Origin: Beaufortia kweichowensis
Lineage: Eukaryota; Chordata; Actinopteri; Cypriniformes; Gastromyzontidae
DNA: 64,000 nt
Assembly (NCBI GenBank): GCA_019155185.1
Contig: CM032806.1
Location: 16,214,383-16,278,382, forward strand
Reading direction: 5' to 3'
A program made the position numbers and the translations under genes. Shown in pieces: positions 36,837 through 46,364 of the stretch. The notes under the pieces are model-generated. The model was not told the origin of the DNA. It saw only the letters and a program-made list of their open reading frames with translations, and made no database searches. The first letter of the stretch is position 1; each line of letters begins with the position of its first letter.

Positions 36837-38020
36837 TAGTGATGGGTCGTTCTTGAACGATTCGTTCATTTTGAACGAATCTTTAATGTGACTCGGGAAG
36901 AACGAGTCGTCTCCGGGAGTGATTCGTTCAGTCGCGCATGCGCAACATCCTATAGAGTCTTCGGGTTTGAGTCGTTCATTCATCACGTGACAGCCCCATA
37001 AGCTAAACCAATGCAGTCAGAGCCGGAAAGAGAATTGATTAGTTCATCTCTCGAGTCTTCGGGTTTGAGTCGTTCGTTCTTTTGTCACGTGACCACTTGC
37101 CGGATCAGTAAAATACTATAAAGTAAAACTGTATTTTTTGTATGTTGGATCATATTTAAGAATTATCATAGAATTATCCAAATATGTGTAATAAGCATTT
37201 TCCTAGAAATAAAAATGGTCTGTTCATTTCTGTCACTATGTATTTGTTACTGTTTCTTGAGGATCTGTGTTATTTTATAAATAAATAAAATCCTGTTATA
37301 AATAAAATATTGATTGATTTGTCCTTTCACTGTCTTTGTCTATCAATAAAAATATAATATAACTATATAATAAATTATAGATTAGACTCTATATAATATA
37401 TAGAGTTAAATAGAAAATTAAATTAAAGCATAACCAACTCTTTATTATCTTTATTACTACATTCAGTATTATGGAAAAGAACCATCATGACAGAAATTAA
37501 AAGCAATAATTTGAGACCAGAAATGCATCACATAACTGAAAGTAAATAATAAAATAATAATAATAATAATGACTATGCACCCTTTTGTAAGGAAGGTGGT
37601 AAATTAACTAATTTCTCTGCTCAATAGCTGTCACATCACGTGACAAAAGAACGAACGACTCAAACCCGAAGACTCGGGAGATGAACTAATCAATTCTCTT
37701 TCCGGCTCTGACTGCATTGGTTTAGCTTATGGGGCTGTCACGTGATGAACGAACGACTCAAACCCGAAGACTTGTCAGATAAGAGGTGAGCCAGGTAAAT
37801 GATGAATGAATCTTTTCTGTTTCTTATAGCATTATAGTTTGTGTTGTTTGTAGTGTGATCAACGTTTGCATAAGTAGTAGATGTGTTAGGAAAGTAGCAC
37901 GTAACATTTTAATTATATTTTGCTAAAATGAACGAAATGACTCGAAAAAAGATTCGTTCATTTTGCTGAACGAGACTCAAAGGTCCGAGTCAGTAAAATG
38001 ATCCGAACTTCCCATCACTA
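36837..38020 (+). mobile_element. hAT-like foldback element, copy 2 (1184 bp)
   Basis: It is nearly identical to copy 1 over its full length and in the same orientation. The differences I see are a few substitutions and small changes in the (AAT)n run. The left neighbour is GTGTCCAT. The right neighbour is ACTTGAGC (38021-38028), identical to the sequence left of copy 1. It carries the same termini and long internal inverted repeats and no coding sequence. Confidence 0.85.
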
Positions 38021-38029
38021 ACTTGAGCA

Positions 38030-39085
38030 CTGACCAATTACAGTTGCCATAATTGACATGAGGCGGGATCAAGCTACTTTTCCAACCAATAACATTCAAC
38101 TGAACATATTACAGGCCTGGATATGTCTAAACATGTATACTCTTGTTTAACAATAAAACAAACACACAATTTTGCATTTACCCCAAAATAAAATAAAGTA
38201 AATTAAATTAAAATAAATTTACATAACCTTGTATAAAATAACCCAGGGTTACGTTAGTATTTTTCTTACACATGCCTATAGTTTGCCTTTGATTTATCGG
38301 TTGGTAACACATTTTTTGAAAGGTTCAAACTAGCATCAGCCAGTTGTGGGTCAGATGTAATTTTAGGTAATATTAATACAGAAAACCAAACATTTCCAAA
38401 GGGATATACAGGCTTTATCACTGGATAGGAATGTAGATTAGAGGCGGTAACTCTCTCAGGAAGCTACAACAAGTAAGTGGTAGGGAGCAATTAAGTTTAG
38501 TTACCTAGACAAAATCTATGAGGTTCTTTAGGAGGGACACAACTTTGGGGTTGACAATAGCTGACTTCTTATTCACAATCTTTCCGGGTTTTTTTCTAAA
38601 CGACCTTTCCTCTGCCGATCTTCGAGCCTTTTTCAGGGTTTATCATGATGAATCATCTAAGGGTATAATAAATATACATGTAGGCTATATTAATAGAAAG
38701 ACAAAAGAAGGTCAAACTTACACATCTACCTTGTTTAGTTTGATTAATTGATTAAATATAGTTTTGCTGAAATTAGGGAGTAATAAAAGAAAAAAATACA
38801 GGTTACAGTAGAAGGTGAATAAAATACATTTCAGAACAGAACAGAAATACATTTTAAGAAGTAAATTGGAGCTGTGTGTACGTACAATGTAAGAAAATGA
38901 GACCCAGAGGCCAACAATAATTAAGCATTACAATAATTCACATGATTCCCGTTTTATCAGTGAATGTTTACTGATGTGAAATCTACATGTTCGTAAGAAA
39001 CAAATCCATCATTAAGATTTAACTACTTAACTATTTGTTTGACAGTTAACACATCTGCAAAAAAAAAAGTATTCTGAAGAAAAAT
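38030..39085. other. Spacer without recognised gene
   Basis: AT-rich DNA with no family match. A short open frame at 38518-38751 is not supported by any recognisable motif. Confidence 0.4.
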
Positions 39086-39728
39086 ACAGTCATATACATC
39101 TTTCATATAAATCTTTGCACTTACATGTGCCTCACAAATGCTTAGATGCTACTACAGATGCTAGTCCAGATGCTACTGGACTCTTTAAATACCATTTGCA
39201 TTCACTCTGTCACTGTCAGATATTGGTTTTTGCTACCCCTGCTATCACCTGTCTGACGACCTCTCTCTATATAAATATATTAACAATCAATTTACACCAA
39301 TTATCATTTTTAGAGGTTTCCAACCCCCTAACTTTTATTGAATTGTGTTGTTTTTCTCAGCATTACTGAATGTTTGTATGTTTTGATTTTGCAGGACCTG
39401 AAACATTTTCTTGAGACCAGTGAACAGTTTAGTGGTTCAGATCAAACAAGAAACTATCACAAAACATAAAAACTTTCCTTGATTGTTCAGGTAACATTGT
39501 ACCGCATTAAGAATTAAGTGTATGTAAACTTTTGAACTGGGTTATTTTTTAGAAATGAAGATATTCTGTGTTGTAGACTTTCTGTAAACATTTCTTACAT
39601 AAAATGACTTGTTCAGGGCAGTACTGAATTAATACAAACATTCATTTTCAGATTTCCTTATTTTTCCCAAATTTTCAACATTTTCCATATTCTGCAAGGT
39701 GTATGTAAATGTACGACTTTGACTGTAT
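39086..39728. mobile_element. Tc1-family nonautonomous element
   Basis: The right end, seen on the opposite strand, is TACAGTCAAAGTCGTACATT followed by TACATACACC. The left end begins TACAGTCATATACAT. The internal AAGTGTATGTAAACTTTTGA word is characteristic of a fish Tc1 group. No transposase is present. Confidence 0.5.
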
Positions 39729-39939
39729 TTATCAATGGACGCCTATTTTGAAGTTGAAAACAAACATTTTAGCATTTCAACAATTATTAAATTATCAATA
39801 TGTTTTGATTTTAAATGTAGCCAGAAACATAATCAAAAAGTAGCAACAGAACTTGTCAAGGAGTATTAACCCAACTCCAACCACTGAATCTACTGAGAGC
39901 CGCAGTCCTATCTGTTTCTCAGTCATCATGTCGAAGTGA

Positions 39940-40101
39940 AGTATTTTACCGTATTTTAAAACCACAAAAATTTAAAACACTACAGTATTTTGATACAAAA
40001 TATCAAGCCATTTTCATTAACCCCATCAAATGACAAAATACTATTTTGTATTCAAAAATATGCATTTGAAATACATGTATATCAAATACTGCCCATCCCT
40101 G
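39940..40101. repeat. Dispersed AT-rich repeat ending TGCCCATCCCTG
   Basis: Same word family as 24636-24800, in the opposite sense (GTATTTT, AAAATACT, then AAATACTGCCCATCCC). It is probably a nonautonomous DNA element. Confidence 0.4.
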
Positions 40102-40109
40102 AGTACATT

Positions 40110-41208
40110 AACTGTGACAGTAATGCAGGAGACACTAGTGAAGCATTCCATACATTCTCCAGCACACGCCATCACTATCTTCCCCACATGCAAACACATC
40201 TGTAGCCTATATATTTGTGTGTTAAAATTCTGTGTTGCTTCAAGCATCTTGGAAATATTTTTCAAGTGACTCAAATCAAATTCCAATGGAAAACGCCAAT
40301 GGATTGAAACTCAAATCTTAGCAATGGGCACACATTACAGCAGAAGCACTGCTATTTACGAGGTACGCTCCATCTCAATAACAAACACGCTTATATATTG
40401 TTTAGAAAAACATTTGATTAAAACTATAAAATCTGCATGTATTTTTAGGTGTGACAGCTGTGACTGTGGGGCACACGCCACTGATTTATACAACACTTTT
40501 CAAACAAAGTCACAGACTTATTAAACCAGAATTAAAATGTTTTATGACTGATGCAAAACATTTAAATAATTCAGATGAAAATGAACAACAACAAAGCTGA
40601 AAAATTTATATTAAAGGGTTGTAATATTACAAGAAGAGTATGTAACATTACTATGAATGTGATTAAATGGATAAAATATTCAGCCACAGTTGTAATCAGG
40701 TTCTATTGTGGTTTTTAGCCCCCACCTCCTCCACCCTTGGAGTTAAACGAAAAGCTGCTGCTACAGCCTCCACCCCTCCTGCACATGTAGCTAGTCAAAC
40801 ACTGAAATGGGTGTGTCACAGAGATTCTGTGACGAGAGACTTTTATTTTGAAAGAGCCCTCAAAAACCCAGACATTCACACTCAAGCACACATACATTTT
40901 ATTTACTTAACATCTCTGCTTGCGCAAATTTACATCATAATGCAGAAATGTTGGTAGTTCCATCGGTGTGTGTGTTGTTTGAGATTTGAACATTGTCATT
41001 GGTTATTTTTTTTTTTTTTGGTGGAATATGTTTTATGTTAAGGTTGTTGTGTTTGCATGTGAGAAATGAACAGAACAAGTTATGTCATGTTAAATGTTTA
41101 TTTCTTGGCTTAAACATATCAATTTACATACACACAGTTTTACTTACGTACTGGTTCACCATCTCTGTCAAAGCAGTCAAAAATAGTCAAAGCAGAACCA
41201 CTTAGAAT
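40110..41208. other. Spacer without recognised gene
   Basis: Short open frames only. A pyrimidine-rich, proline-codon-like stretch (about 40719-40790) gives no recognisable peptide. Confidence 0.4.
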
Positions 41209-41489
41209 TAGTGATGGGTCGTTCTTGAACGATTCGTTCATTTTGAACGAATCTTTCATGTGACTCGGGAAGGACGAGTCGTCTCCGGGAGTGATTCGTT
41301 CAGTCGCGCATGCGCAACATCCTATAGAGTCTGTACTGGAATTAGTTCACCTGTTTCGAGTCACGGGTTTGAGTCGTTCGTTCATCACGTGACAGCCTCA
41401 TACACTAACCAATGCAGTCAGAGCCGGAAAGAGAATTGATTAGTTCATCTCTCGAGTCTTCGGGTTTGAGTCGTTCGTTCTTTTGTCAC

Positions 41490-41700
41490 ATGGGTAGTTG
41501 TAGTCTAGTGGTTAGAGAGTTGGGCTTGCAACCAGAGAGTTGCTGGTTCGATTCCCACTACCAGCAGGAAACAACTGAGGTGCCCTTGAGCAAGAGACCT
41601 CACCCCTAATCGCTCCCAGTGTGCCACTGGTAAAAAGTTGTAAGTCGCTTTTATCCAAAGCGACAGCTAAATGAATAAAATGTAAATGTAAAATGTAAAT
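41490..41700 (+). mobile_element. tRNA-derived SINE, full length
   Basis: The head, GGGTAGTTGTAGTCTAGTGG, carries an A-box-like motif, and GGTTCGATTCC at 41545-41555 is a canonical B box, as needed for RNA polymerase III. The body continues with TGCCCTTGAGCAAG and ends with TTTATCCAAAGCGAC and an AATGTAAATGT-rich tail. It interrupts foldback copy 3 within the GTCACGTGACC site that is intact in copies 1 and 2, which gives a precise empty-site comparison. It is not a tRNA gene, because no cloverleaf continues past the head. Confidence 0.8.
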
Positions 41701-42326
41701 GACCACTTGCCGGATCAGTAAAATACTATAAAGTAAAACTGTATTTTTTGTATGTTGGATCATATTTAAGAATTATCATAGAATTATCCAAATATGTGTA
41801 ATAAGCATTTTCCTAGAAATAAAAATGGTCTGTTCATTTCTGTCACTATGTTTTTGTTACTGTTTCTTGAGGATCTGTGTTATTTTATAAATAAATAAAA
41901 TCCTGTTATAAATAAAATATTGATTGATTTGTCCTTTCACTGTCTTTGTCTATCAATAAACATATAATATAACTATATAATAAAAAAATCCAAGCCTAAA
42001 ATTACAAAGCACTTATAGTTTGTTCATTTTTACTCCAATTTTGACTTTGCTGGTATAATTATGTTTCCTAGGCAGACTTGACATATTGGTCTAATATTTG
42101 TATAAGAAGATTGGTCAAAAAGGATACAATGACATAAAGTGAAAGCAAATAACATTTTGAATATGAATGATTAATGTTAGTTTAAAATATTAAGGTTATG
42201 ATAACGTCAGCTTCAACAGTTGTAACCCAAACTGACATAAAACTGGAGAGTTAAAGTGGAAAAGAACCATCGTGACAGAAATTAAAAGCAATAATTTGAG
42301 ACCAGAAATGCATCACATAACTGTAC

Positions 42327-42964
42327 GATTGCTCAGGGCTCGTTGAGTGAGTCTTTGTAACAGACTTGTGGAAAATATTGAAGTGATTGGACCATTTGAC
42401 TGGTTTAGCCAAACACTTGTATTATATACATTTTTTTCTTTCTTTCTTTCTTCACCATTTAATGGAGTTATCGTTTTGGAACACTTGTTTTGTTTGTTTG
42501 TTTTTGGATTTTTGGAATTTTTGTTTTGTTTTGGTGACAAGGACTTGTAATACCACCTGCACCTCATTGGGATCCAGATGTACTGGCAATTCTGGTAAAT
42601 AAACACCTTTCCATCACCCAGTTTATTTTCGCCTCCATCCCTTGGTACATCCAAGTCAGGGAACACCCTGACTCAAAACCACAGGGTGTCTTGTGTAAAG
42701 AAGCGTCAGGAATATGGTTTCACAGTCAAAAGGCAGAAAAAATGTAAAAAGTGAAAAGCACTCTAGAGACTTTTGCACAAAAATAGCACTTTTTGGTCTT
42801 TAATGGTGGTGCCGTTACTTTTTTCTGTTAATTATTAAGACATTGTTTGGTCTGGACTATTTAAATAAAGTGTTGGTCAGAAGAAAGTTTTTCACTTCAA
42901 TCCCTGGGCTCTACTATTAGCATTAACATCCCTTAAGCGTGTAGGGGACTTGCAGGACCTTTCA
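42327..42964. repeat. 638-bp duplicated segment, copy A
   Basis: It is nearly identical to 43808-44442. The differences I can see are mostly length changes in homopolymers (A, T) and one GGT unit. It lies inside foldback copy 3 and is bounded by a 59-bp direct repeat of that element's own sequence (42270-42328 and 42965-43023). An open frame of 117 codons on the minus strand matches no family I know. Confidence 0.85.
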
Positions 42965-43807
42965 TCGTGACAGAAATTAAAAGCAATAATTTGAGACCAG
43001 AAATGCATCACATAACTGTACGAGTAAATAATAATAATAATAATAATAATGACTATGCACCCTTTTGTAAGGAAGGTGGTAAATTAACTAATTTCTCTGC
43101 TCAATAGCCGTCACATCACGTGACAAAGAACGAACGACTCAAACCCAAGACTTCGGAGATGAACTAATCAATTCTCTTTCCGGCTCTGACTGCATTGGTT
43201 TAGCTTATGGGGCTGTCACGTGATGAACGAACGACTCAAACCCGAAGACTTGTCAGATAAGAGGTGAGCCAGGTAAATGATGAATGAATCTTTTCTGTTT
43301 CTTATAGCATTATAGTTTGTGTTGTTTGTAGTGTGATCAACGTTTGCATAAGTAGTAGATGTGTTAGGGAAGTAGCACGTAACATTTTAATTATATTTTG
43401 CTAAAATGAACAAAATGACTCGAAAAAAGATTCGTTCATTTTGCTGAACGAGACTCAAAGGTCTGAGTCAGTAAAATGATCCGAACTTCCCATCACTAAC
43501 TTGGAATACAATGTTCTTTTTGTGCATTCTGTTCCCGCCACTGGAAGGCGCAGTCCAACTGTTTACTTGAGTAGGGGAGTTCTAAGAACTCAAATTTAAT
43601 GAATTAATACAATGAATGTTATTTTGGGGTTATTTATAAATATTGCTTTGAACTTTTTATATAATTTCTAAAATAATATTAGTTTACCTTTTCTGTTGTT
43701 TAAACACAGCTCAATTATTTTACTGTTAAGTTCTATTTTACCCCTTTTTCTTTTTCTTTGGTTTACTCTCTGTAGGAGGGGCTTAACGTATTTAATGGCT
43801 GCTGTAG

Positions 43808-44442
43808 GATTGCTCAGGGCTCGTTGAGTGAGTCTTTGTAACAGACTTGTGGAAAATATTGAAGTGATTGGACCATTTGACTGGTTTAGCCAAACACTTG
43901 TATTATATACATTTTTTTCTTTCTTTCTTTCTTCACCATTTAATGGAGTTATCGTTTTGGAACACTTGTTTTGTTTGTTTGTTTTTGGATTTTTGGAATT
44001 TTTGTTTTGTTTTGGTGACAAGGACTTGTAATACCACCTGCACCTCATTGGGATCCAGATGTACTGGCAATTCTGGTAAATAAACACCTTTCCATCACCC
44101 AGTTTATTTTCGCCTCCATCCCTTGGTACATCCAAGTCAGGGAACACCCTGACTCAAAACCACAGGGTGTCTTGTGTAAAGAAGCGTCAGGAATATGGTT
44201 TCACAGTCAAAGGCAGAAAAATGTAAAAGTGAAAAGCACTCTAGAGACTTTGCACAAAAATAGCACTTTTGGTCTTTAATGGTGGTGGTGCCGTTACTTT
44301 TTCTGTTAATTATTAAGACATTGTTTGGTCTGGACTATTTAAATAAAGTGTTGGTCAGAAGAAAGTTTTTCACTTCAATCCCTGGGCTCTACTATTAGCA
44401 TTAACATCCCTTAAGCGTGTAGGGGACTTGCAGGACCTTTCA
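43808..44442. repeat. Duplicated segment, copy B (probable source)
   Basis: This is the partner of copy A, 845 bp to the right and outside foldback copy 3. Its left context has no element boundary, and a DIRS-like fragment follows at its right. This favours B as the older sequence. It contains a TTTAAATAAAG word at about 44338. Confidence 0.8.
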
Positions 44443-44449
44443 GTAGCCT

Positions 44450-44700
44450 TCCACTGCTTAGACTTTCCCCTGGCATTGCCAACACTGCTATTTTGCACCG
44501 CTTGACCGGACTACATTCCAAATGTCCCTCTATCAATGGCCAGCAAGTTGAACTGCAAGCCTTCTATCCTCCACCGCATGATTGATTCTGGCAGGGCAGA
44601 AGAAGCCACACTTGTCCAGTGAGGGCCCTGAGGATCTATGTGTACTACTTAGGCCAGTGGTGTAAAATTTTAACTTTGCACAGGGCCCAAGATTACTGTC
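44450..44700 (+). pseudogene. DIRS-like tyrosine-recombinase retrotransposon fragment
   Basis: A plus-strand frame gives ELQAFYPPPHD and, after a stop and a small indel, CPVRALRIYV. These correspond to the conserved AFCPPP...LCPVRALRIYVDRT stretch of DIRS-type recombinases in fish. Only about 80 codons survive and no inverted repeats were seen. The assignment rests on this short motif string. Confidence 0.5.
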
Positions 44701-45040
44701 TGGAGTTGTCTGGCGTGGTGTGGCATTTATGAAGAGAATAAAGATGGCATCTTAATGTTTATGTTTTATTTAAAGATGTGTAAATGGAGAAGACATGACA
44801 TAAAGTAACTAGGGATTTAAACAGTTGTATACAGTAGACACCGTTGTGATTATTCTGTGCTACTGCATCATCTCAGACTCGTCACATAGATAACAGGGTT
44901 CAGTTCAAAAGATGATGCAAGAATCATTTTAATTTGTTGACCTAGATGAAAAACAATTTCACATACAACTTTTCATTTCAATGTAAACTCTAAAAGCGTG
45001 GAAACAATTGAAAAAACATTCAGTGGACACAAAGATGTCT

Positions 45041-45310
45041 TTGTTATGTATTTATTTATTTTCTTAATGCCATTTCAGCATCTACGGCTATATTTATGGT
45101 CAAGAAGGGAATTTTAGAATCTCCAATTAACCTAGACGCGCATGTCTTTGGACTGTGGGAGGAAACCGGAGTACCCGGAGGAAACCCACGCTGACACAGG
45201 GAGAACATGCAAGCTCCACACAGAAAGATCTCCTGACTCAAATGTGTTTGAATCGGCGACCTTTTCGCTGTGAGGCAACAGCGCTACCCACTGAGCCACT
45301 GTGCCGCCCC
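45041..45310 (-). mobile_element. DANA-like tRNA-derived SINE
   Basis: On the minus strand the head GGGCGGCACAGTGGCTCAGT, then GGTAGCGCTGTTGCCTCAC and a degenerate B box, is followed by the body words TTTCTGTGTGGAGCTTGCAT, GTTCTCCCTGTGTCAGCGTG and GGTTTCCTCCGGGTACTCC. This is the order seen in the DANA family of cyprinids. A 9-bp duplication, AAGATGTCT, lies on both sides (45032-45040 and 45311-45319). The 3' tail is AAATAAATA. Confidence 0.85.
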
Positions 45311-45800
45311 AAGATGTCTCTGCTGTCCACTTGATTGGAGCTTTTATCTCTCTGATGCTAAACCTAAAAAAACATGTTGAAAAATGCATTACAAACTGAT
45401 CTGTTATCATAATACAATTTGGGTCAAAACTGTTATTTTAAATAGCACTTGTCCACAGATGTTCTGTGCGAAAAGTATAATTCGAGTATTTACCACTTAA
45501 ATTTATTTCTCATAATTTAGTAATTTATGACTTACCAGATCATGGTCTGTGTAGCGTGACAGGCTCAGGCTCTCCTTCGCTGCTGAAATAAAAAAATGTG
45601 CTGCGTGCATTTTTATGATGACTCGCCAGCACCAGGTTAAAACGCAAACATATGCAGATAAGACGATCATATTTAGTCACTTACTTGTGCACTGTTATGT
45701 CAAATCTGAAATTACGATTGTCATTTACCTTTTACCTTTTAGTGTTTATACTTGCCAGTGACGGGGATAAAATTCATCTGTGGGTCCGATGGAACTGTAA

Positions 45801-46159
45801 CACCGTTAGCGTCCTAACCAAACGCGACGCAGCCCCACGCGATAATCAGAGTTTTTGTCCTAACAAGCCAAAATAGCGATACGTGACGGTGGACTTGTAG
45901 AAGCGGTTTCATTTTTTTTGACATCACGGCTGACATGCACCTTATAAATATTAATCTGATTATATACGTTTAGAATCAGCAACTATATGAAATCAAGACC
46001 ATAAAAACCATAGCGTCCGGTGCGTCACTACCAAAGTCATGAAAATAGAGGATGTATGTGTGAGAGAGAGTGCGCCAACAGAGAAAAACTGTTCTGATTG
46101 AATGGTCAAATTGAGTATTACTGAAATCATATCGCGTCGCGTTTGGTTAGGACACAGTG
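45801..46159. mobile_element. 359-bp MITE with 25-30-bp inverted repeats
   Basis: The left end, CACCGTTAGCGTCCTAACC followed by AAACGCGACGC, is matched by the complement of the right end, CACTGTGTCCTAACC followed by AAACGCGACGC. The flanking trinucleotides are TAA on the left and TTA on the right, so a Harbinger-type 3-bp site is possible but not exact. No coding sequence. Confidence 0.7.
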
Positions 46160-46364
46160 TTATGCGGTTGACAGACCCGGAACATCTTCAGAGCTGTGTG
46201 TTTCCTGAAAAATACTTGCACACCTTATAATCAGACTGAAGCATTTAACAGCCCTGCAGTATTAAACATTTTAAACATTAAACTGCCTTGTGGGCTGGAT
46301 AAAAGTGTAAAGTAAATCCTACCCGTCTACGGCAGCTAGACAGGACTAGAGCAAGACTACGGCT

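Larger units (their letters stand above)
26629..38020. mobile_element. Putative composite insertion of 11.4 kb bounded by two foldback elements
   Basis: Copies 1 and 2 are direct repeats. The only perfect 8-bp duplication is ACTTGAGC at 26621-26628 and 38021-38028, outside both. Joining the outer flanks gives a plausible empty site (CTTTGACTG-ACTTGAGC-ACTGACCAA). Either the pair moved as a unit or a circle carrying one element recombined into a resident copy. Misassembly is the main alternative. Confidence 0.5.
41209..43498 (+). mobile_element. hAT-like foldback element, copy 3, with later insertions
   Basis: The termini (TAGTGATGGG...CCCATCACTA) are the same as in copies 1 and 2. The flanks ACTTAGAAT (41200-41208) and ACTTGGAAT (43499-43507) differ at one base and are likely a decayed target duplication. 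Three later changes are visible: a SINE at about 41490-41700, an unrelated segment at about 41984-42255 in place of element sequence, and a 636-bp segment at 42329-42964. Compared with copies 1 and 2, the left inverted-repeat arm has an extra stretch of about 30 bp near 41331. Confidence 0.85.

Noticed and set aside
41490..41560. tRNA gene (A and B boxes present)
   Set aside because: It continues into a SINE body and tail, lies within a transposon, and does not form a full cloverleaf.
42313..42666. 117-codon protein, repeated at 43668-44147
   Set aside because: The frame is repeated only because the DNA segment is duplicated. It has no recognisable domain, a Lys/Asn-rich low-complexity middle, and different ends in the two copies.
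42327..44442. LTR pair (two near-identical about 636-bp copies)
   Set aside because: The DNA between them is the right part of foldback copy 3 and its flank, not a retroelement interior, and there are no TG...CA ends or 5-bp duplication.
45240..45310. tRNA gene on the minus strand
   Set aside because: It is the head of a DANA-like SINE with a 9-bp target duplication around the whole element.
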